Assembly: GCA_030598625.1 (NCBI GenBank)
Contig: JAUVPO010000084.1
Location: forward strand, 1-7,669
DNA: 7,669 nt
Origin: Deferribacteres bacterium
GTDB taxonomy: Bacteria > Nitrospirota > Thermodesulfovibrionia > UBA6902
Direction of reading: 5' to 3'
How positions within the stretch are numbered: position 1 is the first letter of the stretch; each line of letters opens with the position of its first letter. The position numbers and the translations under genes were made by a program. Under the pieces are notes generated by a model. The model was not told the origin of the DNA and did not search any database. It was given only the letters and a program-made list of their open reading frames with translations. Shown here piece after piece: positions 1-5,487 of the stretch.

Positions 1-104
1 AGCCTGCCTGATAGTGTGCGCTGGGTGATTAAGGATTCGCGGGTCAGCTCATCAAGAATCTTTAGAGTGATATCATTATCAGAGTTCCTGTCAATCTTGT
101 TCAT
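1..104 (-). CDS. Winged-helix regulator, probably exopolysaccharide-associated (N-terminal fragment)
   Basis: This is the 5' end of a gene that runs off the left edge; 34 complete codons are visible. The translation begins MNKIDRNSDNDITLKILDEL and continues with an 'ITQRTLSGR' stretch, the usual first helices of a winged helix-turn-helix domain ('S/TQRxLAxxLG'). Family knowledge: small MarR-like winged-helix proteins with this opening are common at the edge of exopolysaccharide loci, which fits the neighbouring WbaP-like transferase. The start is well fixed: the ATG at 104 is the only start codon between an in-frame stop (TAA, 128-126) and the conserved sequence. There is no Shine-Dalgarno sequence. 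A perfect palindrome spans the start codon and a TTGACA promoter lies just upstream, so it is probably autoregulated from its own promoter. The DNA-binding role is fairly secure; the exopolysaccharide link is inference from sequence type and neighbour. Confidence 0.7.
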   Translation of the reverse strand, partial: MNKIDRNSDNDITLKILDELTRESLITQRTLSGR

Positions 105-118
105 GTCATGAACAAGAT
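94..118. promoter_or_regulatory. Perfect palindrome, candidate autoregulatory operator
   Basis: Arm ATCTTGTTCATG (94-105) is the exact reverse complement of CATGAACAAGAT (107-118) around a single central base at 106. It covers nearly all of the candidate -10 box (114-119), the predicted transcription start and the ATG at 104 of the winged-helix regulator. A dimeric regulator bound here would block its own transcription, so autorepression is the simplest reading. The dyad is directly visible; its use as an operator is inference. Confidence 0.6.
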
Positions 119-143
119 AATGGATTTAGTCGTTTTTTGTCAA
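114..143 (-). promoter_or_regulatory. Sigma-70-type promoter of the winged-helix regulator
   Basis: On the minus strand a perfect TTGACA (143-138) is followed after 18 bases by TATCTT (119-114), a 4/6 match to the -10 consensus. Initiation about 7 bases past the -10 would fall at 106-107, only two or three bases before the ATG at 104. The mRNA would then be essentially leaderless, which agrees with the missing Shine-Dalgarno sequence. The -35 box overlaps one arm (141-149) of a longer inverted repeat. Confidence 0.55.
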
Positions 144-191
144 GAGACCCATCACCCGCTTGGATAAAAACTGAGACAATGCGGTCTCTTG
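141..191. repeat. 9-bp inverted repeat, alternative to the terminator hairpin
   Basis: CAAGAGACC at 141-149 is the exact reverse complement of GGTCTCTTG at 183-191, with 33 bases between. In a minus-strand transcript from the transferase gene, the arm at 183-191 is the same segment that forms the 5' half of the 5-bp terminator stem, so the two foldings exclude each other. The arm at 141-149 overlaps the regulator's -35 box. The pairing is visible; any regulatory use is inference. Confidence 0.4.
166..188 (-). terminator. Candidate intrinsic terminator after the WbaP-like gene
   Basis: Read on the minus strand, GAGAC (188-184) pairs with GTCTC (177-173) around a 6-base loop, followed by AG and then five T residues (170-166). 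It begins 25 bases after the transferase stop codon, the right place to end that transcript before the regulator's own promoter. The stem is only 5 bp, so termination may be partial. The same 5' arm can instead pair over 9 bp with 141-149. Confidence 0.4.
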
Positions 192-212
192 TTTCAATAT
201 GTTCATTTATTC

Positions 213-1634
213 TCAGCTCGCGCCTTCACTGTTAACAACCACCTTGACCGTCTTAAATAAAATAACAATGTCCAGCCAGAGGTTCCAGTTCCTCACATAC
301 CATGAGTCAAGGTTAATTCTGTAATCATAACTGGTATTGCTTCTGCCGCTTACCTGCCACAGGCCCGTAACGCCGGGCCGCACGCCGAAACAAAGATTCG
401 CCTGGTCCTTATAATACCTGTCAATCTCCATTTTCGTTACCGGCCTCGGCCCCACGAGACTCATGTCGCCCAACAGTACATTAAATACTTGCGGCAGTTC
501 GTCAAGAGAGGTCTTTCTTAAAAACCTGCCGATTCTTGTGATCCGGGGATCACTATTAAGCTTCCAGTGATGGTCCCACTCGTTTCTTGCTTCCTCATTG
601 TTTTTCAAAAGGACATCAAGCCTTGCGCCGGCGTCATTGTACATGGTCCTGAATTTATAGCACCTGAATGGCCTGTCATTTTTCCCCCTTCGTTCCTGTG
701 AAAATATTGCGGGCCCTTTTGAATTAATCTTTATAAGTGCGGCGATTATGGCCATCGGCAGGAAAAGAACCGCGAACAGCGCTAAGCTGAGAACGAGGTC
801 AAAGAGCCTTTTTATGAAAATATTTACGGGTTGCGCGAGATTGTTCCTGACTTCAAGACCGATTGCCTGCTCCTGGAAAAAGTGCTGGAGGTTCGTACCC
901 AGCACGGTCAACCCGAAGAGGTCGGGAATGAGGAGGATATTCCGGGCCTTATGCTGCAGATTGTTTACAAGAGAAATAAACTTCTTCTTCCCGCACCCCG
1001 GCATGGCTATTACAACATCGTCTATTCCGCATCTGCCTATATATTTTTGCGCTTTATTTACGCCGCCGTGTATTTTGACCCCTTTGATCCTTTTTCCTAT
1101 TTTTTCCGGGTCGTCATCAAGGAACCCGACAACATTCAAACCAAGGTTTTTGTCTTTCCTCAGCGCGTTAAAGATAAGTTCACCTGTCTTCCCTGCGCCG
1201 AGTATTAGCACCTTGCTTTTAAGCAACCCTGTCTTCATGAAGAGCTTCTTGACATTTATCCTGAAAACCGGGAGGACCGGAAAAGCAATAACGCCCATTA
1301 TAACCAGAACAGTCCTTGATACCCGCTCTCCGAACTTCCCGAGGAAGAGGATTGTAAATACACCGAGGGTTGAGAAGAAGATAACCCGCCACAACACTTT
1401 TATCTCGTCCCAGAAAGAAAACCTCCTTGAATACAACCCCTCATAGACGAAAAAAAATATCCAGACAGGAACAACCCACCAGAAAAATGTAAAGTTTATC
1501 TGCGGAAATTCAGGGAATTCCCAAAAACGCGGCAGGACGTCCTTTCTCAAGAATATCGCACCCTGAAGAACAATAAGGATTACGGCAAGATCAATTATGA
1601 AAAGGAGCGCCGCTCCTACATTCTTTTTTATCAT
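213..1634 (-). CDS. wbaP: WbaP-like undecaprenyl-phosphate sugar-1-phosphate transferase
   Basis: This 473-residue protein starts a surface polysaccharide by moving a hexose-1-phosphate (galactose or glucose in known members) from a UDP-sugar to undecaprenyl phosphate at the inner membrane. Four hydrophobic helices lie near residues 8-28, 48-67, 83-100 and 108-126. A Rossmann-like CoA-binding domain follows, opening with KVLILGAGKTGE (141-152), then a fifth membrane segment (about 276-302) leads into the cytoplasmic catalytic domain. That domain holds KFRTM (327-331), the SLDELPQ block with the Asp-Glu pair (378-379), LVGPRP (393-398), and RPGVTGLWQVSGR (419-431). Length and architecture match WbaP (about 476 residues) rather than short PglC-type enzymes. 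The ATG at 1634 has only a weak ribosome site (GGGA, about 11 bases upstream). It has its own promoter and precedes an exopolysaccharide-type regulator, so a glycan locus probably continues to the left. Sugar specificity cannot be read from sequence. Confidence 0.9.
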   Translation of the reverse strand: MIKKNVGAALLFIIDLAVILIVLQGAIFLRKDVLPRFWEFPEFPQINFTFFWWVVPVWIFFFVYEGLYSRRFSFWDEIKVLWRVIFFSTLGVFTILFLGKFGERVSRTVLVIMGVIAFPVLPVFRINVKKLFMKTGLLKSKVLILGAGKTGELIFNALRKDKNLGLNVVGFLDDDPEKIGKRIKGVKIHGGVNKAQKYIGRCGIDDVVIAMPGCGKKKFISLVNNLQHKARNILLIPDLFGLTVLGTNLQHFFQEQAIGLEVRNNLAQPVNIFIKRLFDLVLSLALFAVLFLPMAIIAALIKINSKGPAIFSQERRGKNDRPFRCYKFRTMYNDAGARLDVLLKNNEEARNEWDHHWKLNSDPRITRIGRFLRKTSLDELPQVFNVLLGDMSLVGPRPVTKMEIDRYYKDQANLCFGVRPGVTGLWQVSGRSNTSYDYRINLDSWYVRNWNLWLDIVILFKTVKVVVNSEGAS

Positions 1635-1701
1635 TCCGTCAATTTTCCCATTAGTTCAACGGCCTGAAACAAACCGCCAAAATGCTCCGCTGTTCACAGA
1701 T

Positions 1702-1731
1702 ATTGTAAAGATTAAATGATGCATAGGTCAA
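1702..1731 (-). promoter_or_regulatory. Promoter of the WbaP-like gene
   Basis: On the minus strand TTGACC (1731-1726, 5/6 to consensus) is followed after 18 bases by TACAAT (1707-1702, 5/6). It lies in the 147-base gap downstream of the SDR gene and would give a 5' leader of about 60 bases. This suggests the transferase is transcribed separately from tgt and the SDR gene. No other feature was seen in the gap. Confidence 0.5.
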
Positions 1732-1781
1732 TAACACTGAACGGGTGGATATGCCTGTAAAAAGCGGGCCTTAAAAAACTA

Positions 1782-2675
1782 TCATTTTTTTTCAAATATC
1801 GCCCTCAGCGCCTCCCCTACTTCCGGGTACTTAAACTTATACCCCGCGTTTAATACCTTCTCCGGCAATACGCGCTGTCCTGTAAGGAGCATGCCTCCAA
1901 GTTCTCCGAGCGATAATTTAATAACAATACCCGGCACTGCGAAAAATGACGGCCTGTGCAGCGCCTTTCCGAGCGCCCTGCTGAATTCCCTGTTTGTAAC
2001 GGGCCCCGGCGCGGTCGCGTTAACAGGTCCTGAAACGGATTCGTTTTCGAGCGCGTACTTAATAATACCTGCCATGTCATCCCTGTGAATCCATGAAAAC
2101 CACTGCTTACCGTTGCCGATCTGGCCGCCCAGGAAAAATTTAAAAGGAATGACCATTTGTGCCAGAGCGCCCCCGTCAGCCCCCAGAACTCCTCCGATGC
2201 GCACAAGCACTACCCGGACCCCCAATTCCTCTGCCTTTAATGCCTCTGCTTCCCATGCCCTGCAAACTCCGGCAAGAAAATCCGAAGCAGGGGGCGTTTC
2301 TTCCGTCACATATTCATCACCATGCGGACCGTAGTAGCCTACGGCGGAAGCGCTGATTAAAACTTTCGGCTTTGGATTCGCATTCCTTATCGACTCTGCC
2401 AGTGCGCGGGTAGCATTTACGCGGCTCGCGAGGATACGTTTTTTTCTCTCTTTTGTCCAGCGACCGGGAGCGACCGGCTCCCCTGCGAGGTTGACGACGG
2501 CATCAAACCCTGACATTATGTCCTGAGGGATTAATTCGTGCGAGTCCCATGTAAACCTGTCATTTGAATCATTCCGGCGTCTTGTGGCGATAATAACTTC
2601 ATGGCCGGAGTTTTTCAGTTCTCCGCTTAGAGCCCTTCCAATAAACCCTGACCCGCCGGTAATAAGGATACGCAT
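1782..2675 (-). CDS. TIGR01777-family SDR NAD(P)-binding epimerase-like protein
   Basis: This 297-residue protein belongs to the extended short-chain dehydrogenase group typified by E. coli YfcH and human SDR39U1. The N-terminal nucleotide-binding motif is GGSGFIG (7-13). Characteristic family blocks follow: VNLAGEPV (61-68) with GRWTKERKKRI (71-81), SASAVGYYG (108-116), and SWIHRDDMAG (194-203). The C-terminus carries the DUF1731 signature (LGGMLLTGQRVLPEKVLNAGYKF, about 259-281). Full-length for the family, with nothing missing. The reaction is unknown for most members, so no substrate is proposed. The gene begins 22 bases after the tgt stop codon, so co-transcription with tgt is likely. 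The ATG at 2675 has no useful Shine-Dalgarno sequence (nearest AGG is 13 bases away) but has a perfect TATAAT 6 bases upstream. Confidence 0.9.
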   Translation of the reverse strand: MRILITGGSGFIGRALSGELKNSGHEVIIATRRRNDSNDRFTWDSHELIPQDIMSGFDAVVNLAGEPVAPGRWTKERKKRILASRVNATRALAESIRNANPKPKVLISASAVGYYGPHGDEYVTEETPPASDFLAGVCRAWEAEALKAEELGVRVVLVRIGGVLGADGGALAQMVIPFKFFLGGQIGNGKQWFSWIHRDDMAGIIKYALENESVSGPVNATAPGPVTNREFSRALGKALHRPSFFAVPGIVIKLSLGELGGMLLTGQRVLPEKVLNAGYKFKYPEVGEALRAIFEKK

Positions 2676-2681
2676 AGTGTG

Positions 2682-2711
2682 ATTATACCTGAATCAATCA
2701 GCCCTCATGAA
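2682..2711 (-). promoter_or_regulatory. Possible internal promoter of the SDR gene
   Basis: A perfect TATAAT on the minus strand (2687-2682) lies 6 bases before the ATG at 2675. A poor -35 (TTCATG, 2711-2706, 3/6) sits 18 bases further upstream inside the tgt coding end. If used, transcription would start at or beside the ATG, giving a leaderless message. The weak -35 and the short gap to tgt make readthrough from tgt an equally good explanation. Confidence 0.3.
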
Positions 2712-3807
2712 AATTATTTTTCAGGACCGGCGTCTGCTCTTTACGGAATTGCTCAAACCTCCCGCTGCTTATGGCTTCCCGCAACCGTCTGAAAAACTCC
2801 ATGTAAAATTGAAGGTTATGCATCGTGTTTAATCTCATGGAGAGGATTTCCCTGCTCATGAACATATGCCTCAAATAAGCGCGTGAATAGTTCCGGCAGG
2901 TATAACATGAACAATCAGGATCAAGCGGTCCGGGGTCTTTTTTGAATTCTTCCCTCTTTATACTGATCCTTCCCCGGCTCGTAAACAGCGTCCCGTTCCG
3001 CGCGTTTCTTGTAGGCATTACACAATCAAACATGTCAATGCCTGCAGAGACGGCCTCAAGCACATCAAGGAGGTCGCCGATTCCCATAAGGTATCGCGGT
3101 CTGTCAACGGGCAGAAGCGGGGTCGTGTAATTTACCATTTCATACATCAGTTCCTTTGGCTCCCCGACACTGAGGCCGCCGAGGGCGTATCCGTCAAAAT
3201 CCATTTCGATCAACTCTTCAGCGCTCTGCTTTCTCAGGTCCTTGTATACTCCGCCCTGAACGATTCCGAAGAGGGCTTGATTTTCATTTTTTGCCTCAAG
3301 ACATCTCTTTGCCCATTCTGTTGTCAGTTTAAGAGATTTCAAGGCATACTCCCTTGTCGCGGGGTAAGGGGTGCACTCGTCGAAGACCATCGCGATATCA
3401 GCGCCCAGGGCGCCCTGAATCTCCATAACCAGCTCCGGGGTCAAAAAATGCAGGGAACCGTCAAGGTGTGATCTGAATGTTACGCCCTCATCGCTTATTT
3501 TCCTTAAAGGAGAAAGGCTGAATACCTGAAACCCCCCGCTGTCCGTAAGTATCGGGCCGTCCCATTTCATGAACCTGTGAAGCCCGCCAACCTCTTTGAT
3601 TACCTCATGCCCCGGTCTTAAGTAAAGGTGATAGGTATTGGAAAGAAGAACTTCCGCGCCGAGTTCCTTCATTTCATCGGGGTCCATTGCCTTGACCGTC
3701 GCGTTCGTACCTACAGGCATAAAGGCGGGAGTGTTTATGGTCCCTCTTGTTGTATGGATTTGGCCGAGACGGGCATGGTTGTCTGTTGTAATCAGTTTGA
3801 ATTGCAT
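2698..3807 (-). CDS. tgt: Queuine tRNA-ribosyltransferase (tRNA-guanine transglycosylase)
   Basis: This 369-residue cytoplasmic enzyme exchanges guanine-34 for preQ1 in the GUN anticodons of Asp, Asn, His and Tyr tRNAs, the committed step of queuosine formation. The TIM-barrel motifs are intact: LLSNTYHLYLRPG (54-66), DSGGFQ with the general acid/base Asp89, GIVQGG (181-186) and LGGLSVGE (209-216). FDCVMPTRNARNG (260-272) contains the nucleophile Asp261 and the tRNA-contact segment. Zinc ligands are Cys299, Cys301, Cys304 and His330. Length is normal for the bacterial enzyme (about 370-375). The ATG at 3807 fits the conserved N-terminus but no Shine-Dalgarno sequence precedes it; the upstream 30 bases are A-rich. 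It lies 91 bases after hepT and 22 before the SDR gene. The usual yajC-secD partners are not beside it. Identification is secure. Confidence 0.97.
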   Translation of the reverse strand: MQFKLITTDNHARLGQIHTTRGTINTPAFMPVGTNATVKAMDPDEMKELGAEVLLSNTYHLYLRPGHEVIKEVGGLHRFMKWDGPILTDSGGFQVFSLSPLRKISDEGVTFRSHLDGSLHFLTPELVMEIQGALGADIAMVFDECTPYPATREYALKSLKLTTEWAKRCLEAKNENQALFGIVQGGVYKDLRKQSAEELIEMDFDGYALGGLSVGEPKELMYEMVNYTTPLLPVDRPRYLMGIGDLLDVLEAVSAGIDMFDCVMPTRNARNGTLFTSRGRISIKREEFKKDPGPLDPDCSCYTCRNYSRAYLRHMFMSREILSMRLNTMHNLQFYMEFFRRLREAISSGRFEQFRKEQTPVLKNNFHEG

Positions 3808-3898
3808 TTAACTATGTTTTTTGATAATGCAAGCTTTTTCTGAATAAAGAACTGAATTTATTACCACGGGATAAAAGGTTTGCCACAACTCGATAGAC

Positions 3899-4318
3899 TT
3901 ATAAATTATACTTCATGACCACAGCTTTACAGTATCTCTCGATATCCGTGAGATGTTTCTTCCAGATAGTGTGTACGATTTTCATGTCTGTCTTTTCATA
4001 CTCATGCACAATTCTGTTTCTGAATCCGGCCATCTGAATCATCTTACCCGCGAGAGATTTTGTAATGACTTTGTTTTCTGCGAGTATTTCAAATAGTTCA
4101 GCCTGTGTTGCCGGAGTTTCCCACTGCGAATCGCTGATAACGTGAGCTCCAATGTCAATGCAAGACTGGATGGCCTGAATAAGATTGAAAAGAATTATAC
4201 TCTGGATATCCCTGTCCTTTAAAAAAGCAGCCATACCGGGATCTTTTTTTTTGTGCACCTGTTCAAGGTAAGACCCGACCCTTTCCAGTTTTTTTGTGAT
4301 AAGCGCTTTATCTACCAA
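3899..4318 (-). CDS. hepT: HepT-like HEPN toxin (DUF86 ribonuclease)
   Basis: This 139-residue helical protein is the toxin half of an MntA-HepT (type VII) pair. Characterised HepT toxins are HEPN-fold RNases acting as dimers. The active-site motif RX4HXY is complete: Arg100, His105 and Tyr107 in FRNRIVHEY (99-107). Tyr107 corresponds to the tyrosine AMPylated by the antitoxin in studied systems. The preceding region (about 64-98) has the usual DUF86 pattern leading to 'MAGFRN'. The gene starts with TTG at 4318, supported by a strong AGGAGGG (4331-4325) 6 bases upstream, and overlaps the end of mntA by 11 bases, so the two are translationally coupled. An antitoxin-first order with a TTG toxin start would keep toxin synthesis below antitoxin synthesis. 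The protein looks intact. The RNA target is not predictable from this sequence. Confidence 0.9.
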   Translation of the reverse strand: MVDKALITKKLERVGSYLEQVHKKKDPGMAAFLKDRDIQSIILFNLIQAIQSCIDIGAHVISDSQWETPATQAELFEILAENKVITKSLAGKMIQMAGFRNRIVHEYEKTDMKIVHTIWKKHLTDIERYCKAVVMKYNL

Positions 4319-4736
4319 CAGGCGCCCTCCTGAAACGGTCTGCTACGGCTCGTCTGAATATATCTTCCATCGGCTTATAGTCCAGGTATTCAATAATTGA
4401 TTTAGCAGTGAAGTTTGCCCTGAATTTCCCGTTTCTGTCAAAGAGTATTTTTCCTGTTTTTAAGATGCGGTGCTTGAGCGGCGGTGAAGCCGTGTTGAGA
4501 ATTACAATATCTACCGAGCGAAGGGAAAAAGCAGGCGAGGCACTGTAATAATCGTTTTTCAGGCGGTCATCCCCCTTTTTTTTCATCAGTTTTTCATCGA
4601 TAAGGACAGCCAGGTCAATGTCGCTTTCCTTTCTCTCCCCGCCATTCGCAAGACTTCCAAAGATATATAATGTCGACACCTCTTTCCTGCCCTTAAAATA
4701 ACTGATGATCCTTTTTATATCGTCAGGTTTCCGCAT
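4308..4736 (-). CDS. mntA: MntA-like nucleotidyltransferase antitoxin
   Basis: This 142-residue minimal nucleotidyltransferase is the antitoxin partner of HepT; known members transfer AMP from ATP to a HepT tyrosine to silence it. Numbering from the ATG, the family signature GSX10DXD is present: FGS (26-28) and DID (39-41), with the third metal-binding Asp76 in SVDIVILN. All three catalytic acids are thus retained, so it should be active. A TTG two codons upstream (4742) could also serve as a start. I prefer the ATG at 4736 because a perfect extended -10 box ends 7 bases before it, which would place the TTG upstream of the transcription start. No Shine-Dalgarno sequence precedes either. The gene ends inside hepT (11-base overlap) and starts 99 bases after the CopD-like gene. 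Family assignment is firm; the leaderless start is inference. Confidence 0.88.
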   Translation of the reverse strand: MRKPDDIKRIISYFKGRKEVSTLYIFGSLANGGERKESDIDLAVLIDEKLMKKKGDDRLKNDYYSASPAFSLRSVDIVILNTASPPLKHRILKTGKILFDRNGKFRANFTAKSIIEYLDYKPMEDIFRRAVADRFRRAPVGR

Positions 4737-4743
4737 ATTCAAA

Positions 4744-4752
4744 ATTATAGCA
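4744..4752 (-). promoter_or_regulatory. Extended -10 promoter of mntA-hepT
   Basis: On the minus strand TGC (4752-4750) directly precedes a perfect TATAAT (4749-4744), the TGn-TATAAT extended -10 form that can work without a good -35. The best -35-like hexamer, TTGCTA, is at a short 15-base spacing. Seven bases separate the TATAAT from the ATG at 4736, so transcription would begin at or next to the start codon. This would make the toxin-antitoxin message leaderless. Confidence 0.5.
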
Positions 4753-4811
4753 TAGATGAATGATTAGCAATTTAGCAGGCGTAGTGTGATATAAAGTTTG
4801 CCCTGGAAACA

Positions 4812-4833
4812 TTATTGATACGGATATCAATAA
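4812..4833. terminator. 9-bp hairpin just after the CopD-like gene (weak terminator or operator)
   Basis: TTATTGATA (4812-4820) and TATCAATAA (4825-4833) form a perfect inverted repeat around a 4-base loop. It begins one base past the stop codon of the CopD-like gene. The stem is almost all A-T, and on the minus strand it is followed by TG and only three T residues, so it would be a weak intrinsic terminator. The 22-base near-complete dyad could equally be a protein-binding site upstream of mntA. Confidence 0.4.
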
Positions 4834-4834
4834 C

Positions 4835-5278
4835 TTAATAATGTCCCTCGTATATCCCGGCGGCAATTGCCATGAAGCTCAGGGCCAGGACAAACCAGTG
4901 AAATCCCTGTAGTATATTAAAGACCTTCTTTGTGTCCAACTGCTTACCCGAAGGCGCGCTGAAGAGCCTTTTGAAGATAAGTTTTTCAAGCCCGAACAGA
5001 AGTGAGGCGTAAAAAGTCCATACGAATATCATGACCCAGACACCAAAACTCAATCCTTTTTCGTAAATAAGATAAAAGCCGGAAAGCCCTGCAAGTATTA
5101 CCATGGCCTTGGCGATTTTCGCGAAGCGGTGTTCCACCCCCTGAAACATCAATACCTGGTCAAGAGACTTCTCGACACGCAGAATCATCGGGAATGTAAC
5201 TAATGTTACAAACGCCACCCCGCCGATCCAGATGACAATTGACAACACATGAATTGCTAACGCGGCAATGTATAACAT
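4835..5278 (-). CDS. Small four-helix CopD-like integral membrane protein
   Basis: This 147-residue inner-membrane protein has predicted helices near residues 4-26, 54-73, 77-98 and 124-143. It opens with AALAIHVLSIVIWIGGVAF, resembling the first helix of CopD-type and HemJ-type membrane proteins, where a histidine sits in the first helix before a W-x-G turn. Histidines at 10, 50 (in EHRFAKIAK) and 127 lie in or next to helices and could bind haem or copper. That metal role is inference from family resemblance, not shown here. No partner CopC or other copper gene is nearby. The start is secure: GGGGAGG (5290-5284) lies 5 bases before the ATG, the strongest ribosome site in the window. It is transcribed away from the FkbM gene and is followed by the 4812-4833 hairpin. 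The exact family is uncertain, and I assign no function. Confidence 0.75.
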   Translation of the reverse strand: MLYIAALAIHVLSIVIWIGGVAFVTLVTFPMILRVEKSLDQVLMFQGVEHRFAKIAKAMVILAGLSGFYLIYEKGLSFGVWVMIFVWTFYASLLFGLEKLIFKRLFSAPSGKQLDTKKVFNILQGFHWFVLALSFMAIAAGIYEGHY

Positions 5279-5487
5279 AGTAACCTCCCCGGTTTAATGA
5301 TTTAAATGTCAAACGTCATATTCCCGGCAATTGTCCAATCTCTCAACGAGCAAATGTTAACACAATTTACAATCAACTTCTACATTACAAAACAGCCTTG
5401 ACACAAACCGGACCATTTATCTAATCTACCTTATTATCCAGTTGCCTTTGCGTGGACAACATTGATTAACTCCATTCCAGATATAAT
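5279..5487. other. Divergent intergenic region between CopD-like and FkbM genes
   Basis: This is the largest non-coding stretch in the window (209 bases) and separates two divergently transcribed genes. It is clearly AT-richer than the coding sequence. I see no RNA gene, no repeat shared with the rest of the window and no convincing small reading frame. A TTGACA at 5398 faces the FkbM gene. A second TTGACA on the minus strand (5312-5307) faces the CopD-like gene but has no -10 at the right distance. Confidence 0.6.
5398..5427 (+). promoter_or_regulatory. Possible promoter of the FkbM-type gene
   Basis: A perfect TTGACA (5398-5403) is followed after 18 bases by TAATCT (5422-5427), a poor 3/6 match that keeps the TA...T frame. 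Transcription would start near 5434, giving a leader of about 54 bases. A perfect TATAAT (5482-5487) also abuts the ATG, but it lacks a -35 and would start transcription inside the gene. Confidence 0.35.

Noticed and set aside
23..157. GGGTGAT (23-29) and its reverse complement ATCACCC (151-157) as a distant inverted repeat.
   Set aside because: Seven bases over this distance is expected by chance, and one copy is inside regulator coding sequence.
748..1446. A 232-codon open frame on the plus strand, antisense to the WbaP-like gene.
   Set aside because: Its translation is low-complexity, rich in Ser, Pro, Arg and Phe, with no recognisable domain, and it lies wholly opposite conserved catalytic and Rossmann coding sequence. 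It is best explained as a shadow frame.
1750..1800. A-tract/T-tract pairing at the end of the SDR gene and a GC block (GCGGGCC) flanked by A runs, considered as a terminator.
   Set aside because: The possible stem is six A-T pairs only, or three pairs around the GC block, and no proper T tract follows on the minus strand.
1850..2356. Several overlapping frames on both strands within the SDR gene.
   Set aside because: They are antisense or out of frame to a full-length conserved protein, with biased composition and no ribosome sites.
5307..5312. TTGACA on the minus strand upstream of the CopD-like gene, considered as its -35.
   Set aside because: The bases 17-18 downstream fall on the GC-rich Shine-Dalgarno sequence, with no -10-like hexamer.
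5482..5487. Perfect TATAAT directly against the FkbM ATG, considered as that gene's main promoter.
   Set aside because: Initiation would fall inside the coding sequence and no -35 is present at 16-18 bases, so the TTGACA at 5398 is the better, though still weak, candidate.
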